Assembly (NCBI GenBank): GCA_019359535.1
Contig: JAHHHE010000001.1
Span: forward strand, 1 to 64,000
DNA: 64,000 nt
Direction: 5' to 3'
From: Gloeocapsa sp. UFS-A4-WI-NPMV-4B04
GTDB taxonomy: Bacteria; Cyanobacteriota; Cyanobacteriia; Cyanobacteriales; Chroococcidiopsidaceae
Shown here: positions 1-7,796 of the stretch, piece after piece
Layout of the letters: each line of letters opens with the position of its first letter
Numbering within the stretch: position 1 is the stretch's first letter
Notes under the pieces: model-generated
The model's database searches: none
What the model was told of the DNA's origin: nothing
Seen by the model: only the letters and a program-made list of their open reading frames with translations
Made by a program: the position numbers and the translations under genes

Positions 1-68
1 AAAGAGCTTTCGCCTTTTTCAATGGCGCTGACTATCTTCTCTCGTAAGTCTCCCGAATATGGCTTCAT
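1..68 (-). mobile_element. IS630-family transposase, N-terminal fragment cut by window edge
   Basis: Reading leftward from an ATG at 68 gives a peptide beginning MKPYSGDLREKIVSAIEKGE, which stays open to the window edge. This matches the start of the helix-turn-helix DNA-binding region of IS630/Tc1-type transposases, which typically open with MKPYS-DLR-KIV. Only about 22 codons are visible, so I cannot tell whether the element is intact. I did not identify its terminal repeat in the bases to the right. Confidence 0.7.
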
Positions 69-183
69 TGCTATCCCATTTATCTGACATTTTACTGTGT
101 TTTATACGAACGCAAACCGCTGTAAGTCTGGGCTTAATGGGAACACTTATATATATGTTCTAGTTGTAATACGAGGAAGCAAG

Positions 184-1373
184 ATGGGATTTACTGAGGA
201 TATTACAAAGCTTTCAGAGCAAGTTCGTAAGCGAGTTGACCAGGTTGTTGGCGAAGAGGCTACTAAAATGGCTCTTATTGTTCCCTTCTTGAACGCTCTT
301 GGCTATGACATTTATGATCCAACCGAAGTTATGCCTGAATACGTAGCAGATTTTGCTACTAAAAAAGCAGGGCAGTTTGAGAAGGTAGATTATGCCTTAG
401 CTATTAATGGGGCACTATTGTTATGCTGGTAGAGGCAAAAGCACGTGGACAGAAAGCCGAAGCACATGATGGGCAATTAAGTCGCTATTTCAATGGGCTT
501 CTTAAAACGAAAGTTGCTATCGTTACTAATGGTACTGAGTACCGCTTTTTTACTGACCTCCGTGACAAAAACTTTATGGACAAGGAGCCATTTTTCAGCT
601 TCAACGTCCTTCAATATGATTTAAAAGATATCGAAAATCTAAAGTTTTTTCACCGCGACAATTTTGATGCGGCAGCCATTAGTAGACAGGCTGAGGAAAT
701 GGTATATGTCAAAGGCATGACTCAGCTTATTGGTAATCTTTTACGCTCTCCTTCTGAGGAGTTTGTACGCTTTTTAGTAACTGAATTGGGTAAAGTTGCT
801 CTCAGCTATGAAGTTCAAGGTTGGATTACAAATAAAGTTATTGAGAAGTTTGAGCCGATAGTTAAGAAGTCTGTTCAGAGCAGTTTGTTAGAGTTGATGA
901 CTCGCTCACTTAGCCAAGAAATGGCTCAAACTGTTGAAACTGGTAATACTTTTAAATCTGCTGAAGTAGAAGAAATTGAAGAGGAGCTACAAGAACCGGA
1001 ACCGGAAGAAGCAAAGTTAGTAACGACAGATGAAGAAATTGAAGCTTTTGAAAAAATTAAAGCAATTGTAGAAAACTCTACTATAGACGGTTTAGAAGTT
1101 AAGTATAAGGATACTGTTAACTACTTTGGAGTAAATCTTGGCAAAAATAATTGGTGGTTTTTACGGCTGTATCTGTCTGCACAGAAAAAGAGTTTTATTG
1201 CTCGTATATCTGTAGATGAGGCACAGTCCCTTACCCCTGATTTTGAAGTACAGGAAGTACCATCTGCATTAGGAGATGCTGTATCAAAAGTGAACATTTC
1301 CTCTGTAAGTAATTTAGATAAGCTTGCACCACTCATTCTTAGGTGTTATGAAAAAGAAGCTGCCAAGCACTAA
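184..1373 (+). pseudogene. HsdR_N-like (type I restriction R-subunit N-terminal) protein, frameshifted
   Basis: Two overlapping reading frames together make one protein of about 396 residues. The first frame starts at ATG 184 after a GAGGA ribosome site (173-177) and ends at 432. The second frame continues to 1373. The break lies at about 410-425, where a run of four G would need one more base to join ...LAING to MLVEAKARG. The joined product has a PD-(D/E)xK-type core (KVDYAL, then VEAK), as in the HSDR_N domain of restriction-associated nucleases. The C-terminal half is a poorly conserved, acidic region. No specificity or methylase subunit lies nearby, so it is an orphan. A one-base sequencing error would restore the gene; otherwise it is recently inactivated. 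Confidence 0.7.
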
Positions 1374-1727
1374 ACAAAATAGATGAACTAAAGGTTTGAA
1401 AATCAGCTAAATCAAGGTATCCATAATATAATGAATGCCTCCTTAATTTTTTTGTTTCGTTTAATAGCCTGCATATTTATAGATGAATACAGGTTGTAGT
1501 TAACAAACTTGATAATAGCAATGAGTGATTGAAATCAATCCGCCATTTTGAAGCTTATCAAGCAGAAGTACAAGCGATCGCCCAATTAGGAATGAGCTTT
1601 CATGATTGGCTCAAACTATCTCCTGAAGAAACTAAACCCGATGGAGCAGAATTGATGTATATTATCCCGTCTAAACCACTAGAAGTCTAAGTACCTCATC
1701 TCAAGTAACTATAGATTTAGATGTTGG
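1374..1727. other. Intergenic stretch with a plus-strand gene remnant
   Basis: No complete gene is present. Positions 1529-1690 on the plus strand read as a coding-like tail of 53 codons. It includes AYQAEVQAIAQLGMSFHDWL and ends IIPSKPLEV before a TAA, with an in-frame stop directly upstream and no good start codon. It looks like the C-terminal remnant of a small cyanobacterial protein whose front was lost. I do not recognise the family. Confidence 0.4.
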
Positions 1728-2117
1728 TTACGTGAAAGTTTCCACATCAGGATAGTTAATAATTTTCGTATCAGCTGTTAACAACTGACACCCATAAATT
1801 CTTGCTGTAGCAACAATAATCTGATCTGCCGGATCACGATGAAATCCGATTAATTGGGTTGACTCAACTACTATTGGAAGTGTCAAATTTATTAGTTGCA
1901 CTCCTGGAGAAGCCAAAGCAACTTCAAGCCATTCACTAACTGAATAGGACAGAATGAGCTTATCATTTTCTACTAATTTAGCTACTTCCCAACAAGAAAA
2001 AATGCTGACTCCTAAACCCTAAGACTGGTATTGATTTAGCCACTCTCGATGTTTTTGGGTAAGTCGCTGGTTGTCGTCAACCCACCAAACCCAAATGTGA
2101 GTATCAAGTAGAATCAT
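1728..2117 (-). pseudogene. VapC-like PIN-domain toxin, interrupted by one stop codon
   Basis: From ATG 2117 the frame reads MILLDTHIWVWWVDDNQ and continues in the same frame to the stop at 1728. A single TAG (2019-2021) interrupts it after about 32 residues. The whole product would be about 129 residues, the usual VapC length. Conserved PIN features are present: LLDTHIWVWW at the start with the first acidic residue, then RDPADQIIVATA and LLTADTKI with the later aspartates. The start overlaps the antitoxin stop by four bases (ATGA). The PIN fold is secure. Whether the stop is real or a base-calling error cannot be decided here. If real, the antitoxin would be left without an active toxin. Confidence 0.75.
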
Positions 2118-2350
2118 TGCAGAGCTTCCCAATCCTCCAGAGCAACAGGCTCAGTTGGATCATCATAGCGGATTACTGTGCCGCGCAAAGGATAAGGATT
2201 CGAGTCTGAGGGGCTTGTAGGCGCTTCACTTGGCTGTAATTTGTGACGTTCTAAAATAATAACTTCAACTGCATCCCCCGCTTGAAAAGGTAAATCTCGT
2301 AGCGTCATTCCATTCTCAGTCAAAATAGTTTCTACATGGTGTGCGTTCAT
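2114..2350 (-). CDS. VapB-like antitoxin
   Basis: A 78-residue protein sits directly upstream of and overlaps the PIN-domain gene, which is the normal order of type II toxin-antitoxin pairs. The first half (VETILTENGMTLRDLPFQAGDAVEVIILER) has the pattern of a short DNA-binding or swapped-hairpin domain seen in cyanobacterial PIN-partner antitoxins. The second half is a flexible, acidic, proline-rich tail ending DWEALQ, as expected for a toxin-binding arm. By analogy it would repress its own promoter and neutralise the toxin. The family call rests mainly on position and size. Confidence 0.6.
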   Translation of the reverse strand: MNAHHVETILTENGMTLRDLPFQAGDAVEVIILERHKLQPSEAPTSPSDSNPYPLRGTVIRYDDPTEPVALEDWEALQ

Positions 2351-2639
2351 GTTGCTCTATTCGTTTCCTAATGTAAGGTTTTAAATTTTCTAATTATTAA
2401 GTTTCTAAAGTTGTACTCTACTCAATTTACAAAATATTGTTTTTATCAAATTTAACTGGAAACGTTACCTAACTAATACTATTGAAATTCCTCCTTCAAT
2501 TCAATTGTTTTGCGATCGCCTTAAACTAAAGTTCAGGCTCAAAGCTCAAGTTCGTTAAAACGGGCTGCAATTTATATCTAGTCAGCTAAAAGCTGTGGAA
2601 ATTGATTTCCTAGCTGATAGTGCTAAGAAAAGATTTGAG

Positions 2640-3335
2640 TTAAGGCATCCACTCCAACACAATCCCTACTCGACTATCTTTACTTTCCCGCGAATTCTGC
2701 TTCTGAAGATCTGTAGACAACCGCAAATCACGAGTAAAGGCATAACCAACAGAAAGCGTTGTCAAACCCACTTCCTCATCTGTACCAGGAGAAACCCAAC
2801 TCTGAGTTAAGGAAATATCTGCCGCACCACTGCGAGATAACACTAACAGCAGCCTAACACCGACATTAACGCCATCTCTGGAATATTCGTCAGTTTCCAG
2901 ATGCCGATAGCCCACGACTGGCGCAAAATTGATATAGCTGCCCAAAGGACGCACATAGTAACGCAAGTCTCCACCATAAGCGTTACGCTGCTCATTAAAA
3001 GCAGCTTGATATTCACCACTAACTGTGACGCCAGTACGCCCAATAAACACATCTTCAAAACCAACATTCACCCCTCCTGCTTGCCCCGCCGAGGGAAACT
3101 GAGAATAGCCTAGCCGTAAGCGGGTACGAAAACTGGGATCATTGGTAATTTCTTCTAAAACATTCGGCACTTGACGCAACCAGCGTTGTAAAACTGGGCT
3201 ACCTTCAATAATTTCTGGGCTTAAATCTAACTCCTCTGCATCGGAAGTTTTTTGAGGCTGTGGCGCACTCCAAGCAGGGACAGATGTTAGTAGTAAGCAA
3301 ATACTTAGGTGACTGAAAACTAATAAATATTTCAC
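2640..3335 (-). CDS. Exported beta-barrel-like protein of unknown function
   Basis: The 231-residue product starts with a typical signal peptide (about residues 1-23: MKYLL, a hydrophobic run, then VPAWSA as a plausible signal peptidase I site). From about residue 70 onward the sequence alternates polar and hydrophobic residues in repeated strands (RTRLRLGYSQF, GVTVSGEYQAAF, GGDLRYYVRPLG, SLTQSWVSPG, TLSVGYAFTRDLRLSTDL, GIVLEW). This suggests a small outer-membrane or periplasmic beta-barrel of about 8 strands. It stands alone between an intergenic region and the acsF terminator. I do not recognise a named family. Confidence 0.6.
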   Translation of the reverse strand: MKYLLVFSHLSICLLLTSVPAWSAPQPQKTSDAEELDLSPEIIEGSPVLQRWLRQVPNVLEEITNDPSFRTRLRLGYSQFPSAGQAGGVNVGFEDVFIGRTGVTVSGEYQAAFNEQRNAYGGDLRYYVRPLGSYINFAPVVGYRHLETDEYSRDGVNVGVRLLLVLSRSGAADISLTQSWVSPGTDEEVGLTTLSVGYAFTRDLRLSTDLQKQNSRESKDSRVGIVLEWMP

Positions 3336-3360
3336 TTCAACATTAAAAACTCTAAACTGT

Positions 3361-3395
3361 TCCCCCTTTTTTAAGGGGGGCTAGGGGGGATTTTT
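3361..3395. repeat. C/G-run palindromic repeat element
   Basis: A run of C, a T/A-rich centre, a run of G, then CTAGGGGGGAT form a short palindromic element just upstream of the exported-protein gene. A similar element lies at about 33374-33408, upstream of the aminotransferase. Elements of this type are dispersed in many cyanobacterial genomes between genes. Confidence 0.6.
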
Positions 3396-3422
3396 ACCAC
3401 TTCCTACGTCTTGGGGATTCAC

Positions 3423-3453
3423 AAAAAAAAATGGCTCTGCACTGTGCAGAACC
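3423..3453 (-). terminator. Rho-independent terminator of acsF
   Basis: On the minus strand, directly after the acsF stop, the sequence GGTTCTGCAC-A-GTGCAGAGCC forms a near-perfect ten-pair stem. It is followed by CAT and a run of nine T. This is a canonical intrinsic terminator placed 27 bases beyond the gene end. Confidence 0.85.
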
Positions 3454-3479
3454 ACCAGAGCGGAGCAAAACTTTGAAAC

Positions 3480-4556
3480 TTAACGTACCATGCCTTGAGT
3501 CGCAGCCGTGTCAATTGGCTTCATCAGGTACAGCCGGATAAACTGCCAACCAATAGAGACATAAAGGGGCAGCTTCTGGAAGAATTGCAGAAACTTCGGA
3601 GAGTTGGAATTAGCGATCGCACTCAATTTCTGATTATTCTTAGTACAAATCTCTAACCGCTCATAAAACTCTGGATTCTCCACATCCAGAATTAGCGGAA
3701 ACACTCGCCCTGCTGTTTCATTCGTCTTTTTAATTACCTGAATGTCGTAATCCCGCGCATCCAAACCAATCACTCGATAAAACCCTGATCGCTGGATGTC
3801 GTTAAGATACATCGTTGCAAACACAGACAGCAGGAAGAACCGACACCACAGACGCGCTTTCCAATCATTCAACATCTGCGGCTGAGACTTCATGATTGCG
3901 TCGAAGAAATCTCCATGCCGATTTTCGTCCTGACACCAGTTTTCAAAAAAGCGGAAAATTGGATAAACCCGATCTTCAGGATGCGCTGCTAAATGCCGAT
4001 AAATCAAGATATACCGCCAGTAACCAATCTTTTCAGAAAGGTAAGTCGCGTAAAAAATAAACTTCGGCTTAAAGAAAGTGTACTTGCGACTCTTGGTTAA
4101 AAACCCTAGATCCAGCGACAGATTGAAGTCTGACAGCGCTTTATTTAAAAAGCCAGCATGACGCGCTTCATCTCGTGACATCAAGTTAAAGCACTCTGCC
4201 AATAAAGGGCTTTTGTCTTTCAAGCGGCGGCTTAATTCCTTGTAAAGCAGGAAGCCAGAAAACTCCGCCGTGCAGGAACGCTCAAGAAACTCAACGAACA
4301 ATTGACGAGTTTCCCCGTCAATATGATCCCAGGATTGCTCAAACTCCGCATCTCGGACAAAGTGATGGCGATTGTAGTCGGCGCGGAACTCTTCTAGGAT
4401 CGCTTGCAGTTCGGCTTCGTTGACTGAGATGTCCATCTGCGCCATCTCATCAAAGTCTGTGGTGTAGAACCGAGGCGTAAGTAGGCTTTCTTTCGCTGGG
4501 ACTTTCACCCCTGGGCGTAACTGTTGAAATTCCGGTTTTTTGAGGGAATCTACCAT
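3480..4556 (-). CDS. acsF: Mg-protoporphyrin IX monomethyl ester (oxidative) cyclase, aerobic
   Basis: This 358-residue protein is the aerobic AcsF/ChlA cyclase. It uses O2 to close the isocyclic (E) ring of chlorophyll, converting Mg-protoporphyrin monomethyl ester to protochlorophyllide, and acts with partner proteins at the membrane. Length and sequence are typical: [15 protein letters not shown] near the N-terminus, then the di-iron carboxylate-bridge ligands in [21 protein letters not shown] (ExxH) and [11 protein letters not shown] (ExxH). It is monocistronic, with a strong terminator behind it. Many cyanobacteria carry two copies used at different oxygen levels; which one this is cannot be told from one copy. 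Confidence 0.95.
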   Translation of the reverse strand: MVDSLKKPEFQQLRPGVKVPAKESLLTPRFYTTDFDEMAQMDISVNEAELQAILEEFRADYNRHHFVRDAEFEQSWDHIDGETRQLFVEFLERSCTAEFSGFLLYKELSRRLKDKSPLLAECFNLMSRDEARHAGFLNKALSDFNLSLDLGFLTKSRKYTFFKPKFIFYATYLSEKIGYWRYILIYRHLAAHPEDRVYPIFRFFENWCQDENRHGDFFDAIMKSQPQMLNDWKARLWCRFFLLSVFATMYLNDIQRSGFYRVIGLDARDYDIQVIKKTNETAGRVFPLILDVENPEFYERLEICTKNNQKLSAIANSNSPKFLQFFQKLPLYVSIGWQFIRLYLMKPIDTAATQGMVR

Positions 4557-4843
4557 GTTTGTCTTATCTCTGTAACGAGCAGGCGTGCTAATTCTTTGTT
4601 TAAGATAGATGAAATTCAGTTTACCAATCTATAACCTACTAAAAGGCACTGAGAACGTTAAGAGTTGCAACACAGTTTCAGATTTTGTAATGAAACTTTA
4701 TTTTAGACTGATAAAAACACTTAATTAAGTGAATCAATAAAATGGTATAGCAAGTTGTAATTATCAAAATAGTAGCTAAAAATTTAGTAATAACAATCTG
4801 ATTTATTAGCGGTTTCCAACAATACGAAATAACCCAATATATT

Positions 4844-5347
4844 ATGGACAATATACCTGAAGTAACAGAAAAATCGCTGAACAAAGTTAGCAGTTCTTAT
4901 CTTCTTTGGCTAGCTTGCTTTTTTCAGTTATATGGACTGCATCGTATATACAATGGCAAAATTCGCACAGGAATTTTATACTTATGTACCTTTGGTTTAT
5001 TTGGTGTGGGACAGTTTGTGGATCTATTTATGCTCCCCAATATGGTAGATGACTACAACACAAAGCTAAAAGCCAGAATGGGTATATCTGGTGCTGGCGT
5101 ACCTTTATGGCAACCTGCGATCGCCAGCACTATTATCAAACCCACTCGTGAGCAATTGATGGTTAAACTCCTCAAAGCAGCTGAAGCGCGAGGAGGTAAA
5201 CTGTCTGTCACTCAAGCAGTAATGGATACAGAAATTAGCTTTGCCGAAGTAGAAGCAATATTAAAAGAAATGCTTAAAAAAGGATATGTCGGAGTTGATA
5301 ATCACCCCGACACTGGTGTAGTTATTTATTACTTTTTAGAACTTTAG
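4844..5347 (+). CDS. TM2-domain membrane protein, first of a tandem pair
   Basis: A 167-residue protein. The first half is a TM2 domain: two membrane segments (about residues 18-34 and 45-65) joined by the conserved short turn GLHRIYNGKIRTG, with a following GVGQFVDLF. The second half (about 100-167) is a soluble alpha/beta segment (LMVKLLKAAEARGGKLSVTQ through VDNHPDTGVVIYYF). It resembles a small winged-helix module for reading regulatory or protein partners. TM2 proteins have no established single function. The gene is 84 bases upstream of a close paralogue in the same direction. Confidence 0.75.
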   Translation: MDNIPEVTEKSLNKVSSSYLLWLACFFQLYGLHRIYNGKIRTGILYLCTFGLFGVGQFVDLFMLPNMVDDYNTKLKARMGISGAGVPLWQPAIASTIIKPTREQLMVKLLKAAEARGGKLSVTQAVMDTEISFAEVEAILKEMLKKGYVGVDNHPDTGVVIYYFLEL

Positions 5348-5431
5348 CTGCTTGTGCTGTTACGAAGCAGAACAAAATGGGAAAACTATATATAAAAGGC
5401 TAACAATCTTACTTAATTAGTTATCAACAAT

Positions 5432-5908
5432 ATGAATAGTAATCGTCTTGCTAACTCCTACATTCTCTGTGCAGCTTGGTTCTTAGGTTTAGGAGGGTTT
5501 CAACGTTTATATAACGGCAAAATTGGTACAGGTCTGTTATGGCTGTGTACCTTTGGTTTATTTGGTATTGGTCAATTTGTGGATCTATTCATGATTCCCA
5601 GTATGGTCGAGGAACATGATCTTAAGCTTAGAGCAAAACACGGTTTATCGCCCCATGGTGTGCCTTTAAGCAGACCTACAATCACAGCAACAGTCAGCCA
5701 CCCAGCCTACGACAAGTTAATGGTCAAACTCCTAAAAGCTGCTGGTGACAAAGGTGGCAAAATCTCTGTCACACAAGCAGTGTTGGATACGGGAGCTAGT
5801 TTTGCTGAGGTAGAAGCCGTTTTGAAGCAGATGGTCAAGACGGGTTACGTTAGAGTTGACAACCACCCCAGAACAGGAACAGTGATTTACGACTTTCTAG
5901 AACTTTAA
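5432..5908 (+). CDS. TM2-domain membrane protein, second of a tandem pair
   Basis: This 158-residue paralogue of the preceding gene keeps the same architecture. A TM2 hairpin is built around GFQRLYNGKIGTG and GIGQFVDLFM, followed by the winged-helix-like tail with LMVKLLKAAGDKGGKISVTQ and YVRVDNHPRTGTVIYDFLEL. The tail is better conserved between the two copies than the extreme N-terminus and the linker. This suggests that the soluble part is the functional unit held at the membrane. The two genes clearly arose by tandem duplication. Function unknown. Confidence 0.75.
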   Translation: MNSNRLANSYILCAAWFLGLGGFQRLYNGKIGTGLLWLCTFGLFGIGQFVDLFMIPSMVEEHDLKLRAKHGLSPHGVPLSRPTITATVSHPAYDKLMVKLLKAAGDKGGKISVTQAVLDTGASFAEVEAVLKQMVKTGYVRVDNHPRTGTVIYDFLEL

Positions 5909-5918
5909 CTGCCTGTTA

Positions 5919-6752
5919 TTAATTCCTTGTCAGCCACTTTTGACCGTTTAATCGCTGCGTCACACCAAATACCATTAGATCAAGATTTACTTTGCGCTCA
6001 TCAATTAAAAACGGCTCAAGTGTACTAGGCTTAGAACCTTCATTGCAAGAAAAAGCTCTTTGTCCTTGGATATCTTCTTGAGGAAAATAGATATTGAATT
6101 GATGTTGAACACCTTTTTGCCAACGTCCTATCACTTGCCAGCATTCATTTTGATTGTAGTTAGCAATGGGAACCTTCTGCTTGGCAAAAGTTAAATCTAA
6201 ATCCTGTACACCTTCAGATGAAAGTGCTTTCTGCAAAGCTGGCAAGTAATCTTGTTGGATAAACTCAGCAAAAGGCTTGTCTTCAACTGCTGGTGCTTTT
6301 TCTTTTTTTGCTCCCTTAGCAGCAGGCTTATCACCTGCGGCTTTGTCTGCTGGCTTATCTGCCTTAGCTGCGGGTTTATCACCTGTTGAAGCGGCTGGCT
6401 TATCTGCCTTGGCTGCTTTAGCTGTTTTTTTAGCCTCTGGCTGTGCCCAAGCGTTATCGTCTGGACTTGATGCTGCTGTAGATGGCTTCTCGCTAGCAGC
6501 ATTAGGATTCACCTCTGGATTCGCAACTGTGGGATCTGGTGCGTTTGCCGTTGGAATATCTGTTGCTTCAGCTTCACTCGTACTATGAAGATGCTCTGAG
6601 ACTACGCTAGGAGCTTGTTCCTCAACTGTACTAGGAGGAGCATTATCACCAGCAGTCTTGCCAGCAGGAGCTTGATCAACTGGCTTATCAGTTGATTCAT
6701 TATTTAGAGGAGCCTCGTTTTCAGCAGTATTTGGAGTCGTTTCTTCTGCCAT
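5919..6752 (-). CDS. DUF2996 protein with long Ala/Lys/Pro-rich N-terminal region
   Basis: The 277-residue product has two parts. Residues 1 to about 155 are low complexity: acidic and Pro/Thr-rich first, then repeats of the type KADKPA and GDKPAAK. The C-terminal 120 residues form the cyanobacterial DUF2996 domain (PFAEFIQQDYLPALQKAL, ECWQVIGRWQ, FNIYFPQEDI, FLIDERKVNLDLMVFGVTQRL). The family is found in oxygenic phototrophs and has no established biochemical role. The repeats probably make the N-terminal length variable between strains. It lies tail-to-tail with the second TM2 gene, 10 bases away. Confidence 0.8.
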   Translation of the reverse strand: MAEETTPNTAENEAPLNNESTDKPVDQAPAGKTAGDNAPPSTVEEQAPSVVSEHLHSTSEAEATDIPTANAPDPTVANPEVNPNAASEKPSTAASSPDDNAWAQPEAKKTAKAAKADKPAASTGDKPAAKADKPADKAAGDKPAAKGAKKEKAPAVEDKPFAEFIQQDYLPALQKALSSEGVQDLDLTFAKQKVPIANYNQNECWQVIGRWQKGVQHQFNIYFPQEDIQGQRAFSCNEGSKPSTLEPFLIDERKVNLDLMVFGVTQRLNGQKWLTRN

Positions 6753-6938
6753 TGCTCAGGTTAATCCTTTTTCTAGCTTAAATACGCGATCGCTTTGAGG
6801 TATTTGTTAAGATTATTTTGACACAGGAGTAGAGACCTAGAGCCAATAGTTAGCTTACAGCGCTACAATCCGTTTTTAGTTCGCGGCATTACAACACATA
6901 GTAAATAAATTTTGAGATGCTTACTAAGTAGGCAGACT

Positions 6939-7292
6939 ATGAATCTCACTATTAATAACGAAAATTTGCAGATAAAGCTAACTTTTTTAGAACAGTTTTT
7001 GGCATTTAGATTTAGAAAAAATTTAGAAATTCCTTTAGCACATATTAAACAAGTAACAACAACCAAACCTCAAAGTAGTTGGAAAGACTTGCGATCGCCT
7101 GGAACTTCTATTCCAGGAGTTATTAGCGCAGGTACTTTTTACACAAACCGAGGAAAAGAGTTTTGGTATGTGACTAAAGATATAAATTATCTAGTAATTG
7201 AGTTAAAGGATGAATCTTATCAAAGAATCATCCTTAATATTGATGATAATCAGTTTTGGCAGCAAACACTTACTCAACAAACTGTTGCTTAG
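6939..7292 (+). CDS. Small PH-like hypothetical protein
   Basis: Starting at ATG 6939, this gives 117 residues beginning MNLTINNENLQIKLTFLEQF. The strand-rich pattern (IPLAHIKQVTTTKP, then GTFYTNRGKEFWYV, then YLVIELKDESYQRIILNIDD) and the final helix resemble small bacterial PH-like domains. In these, a barrel of strands is capped by a C-terminal helix. An in-frame start 27 bases upstream (6912) is possible but lacks a ribosome site. No signal peptide or membrane segment is visible. Function unknown. Confidence 0.55.
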   Translation: MNLTINNENLQIKLTFLEQFLAFRFRKNLEIPLAHIKQVTTTKPQSSWKDLRSPGTSIPGVISAGTFYTNRGKEFWYVTKDINYLVIELKDESYQRIILNIDDNQFWQQTLTQQTVA

Positions 7293-7331
7293 TGTCTCAA
7301 GAAGTGGCGATATTATTCGCTGTAAAGCTTG

Positions 7332-7607
7332 TCAACCACCAGCAACAGCTGGAACGATACTGACTTCATCACCTTCTTTGAGCGGTGTTTCTGTACCTTC
7401 CAAAAATCGGATATCTTCGCTGTTAACGTATAAATTCAAGAATCTACGCGGTTGTCCTTGTTCATCACAAAGACGAGATTTGATTCCAGGGCAGTTTTGT
7501 TCTAAAGATTCTAGTAATTCAGCAACATTGTTACCGCCACACTCTAGCGTAGCTTGATTGTTAGTGAATTTTTGCAGGGGAGTAGGAATTAAAACTTTGA
7601 CAGACAT
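7332..7607 (-). CDS. MoaD/ThiS-family sulfur-carrier protein
   Basis: A 91-residue ubiquitin-like protein beginning [14 protein letters not shown] and ending in the diglycine tail VPAVAGG. The tail is the site adenylated and thiocarboxylated in MoaD, ThiS and CysO-type carriers. The body has the usual [20 protein letters not shown] helix and a [28 protein letters not shown] strand block. It lies downstream of threonine synthase in the same direction, a pairing seen in other cyanobacteria. CysO-like carriers work with cysteine or homocysteine-type synthases, so a role in sulfur amino-acid metabolism is plausible, but molybdopterin synthesis cannot be excluded. Confidence 0.85.
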   Translation of the reverse strand: MSVKVLIPTPLQKFTNNQATLECGGNNVAELLESLEQNCPGIKSRLCDEQGQPRRFLNLYVNSEDIRFLEGTETPLKEGDEVSIVPAVAGG

Positions 7608-7692
7608 CTTGGGAATTAGGGGTTAGGGGTTGGGGGTGAGAGACTAAGGACGAAAGCAACCTTAGTCCCAAATCCAAAATCTAAAATTAAAA

Positions 7693-7796
7693 AGTTGATA
7701 GTTGACAGTTGACAGTTGACATTTATTCGTGAGGTCGGGACAGTGGACAGTGGACAATTGTCAATTGTCAATTGTCAATTGTCCACTGTTAAACTA
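7693..7796. repeat. Tandem heptamer repeats and long inverted repeat
   Basis: Between thrC and the sulfur-carrier gene there are repeats of GTTGACA and then GTGGACA. These are followed by a string of AATTGTC units that ends in the inverted copy of ACAGTGGACAATTG. The arms can pair over at least 14 bases around an AATTGTC-repeat loop. It resembles the short tandemly repeated repeats (STRR) of cyanobacteria. It could slow or end thrC transcription but has no T-run. Confidence 0.75.

Noticed and set aside
6277..6588. Alanine/leucine-rich open frame on the plus strand opposite the DUF2996 gene
   Set aside because: It is the mirror of the KADKPA-type repeats on the other strand. The minus frame has the conserved DUF2996 domain and a normal start.
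7693..7796. Direct repeats considered as a CRISPR array
   Set aside because: Repeat units are only seven bases, with no spacers of constant length and no cas genes nearby.
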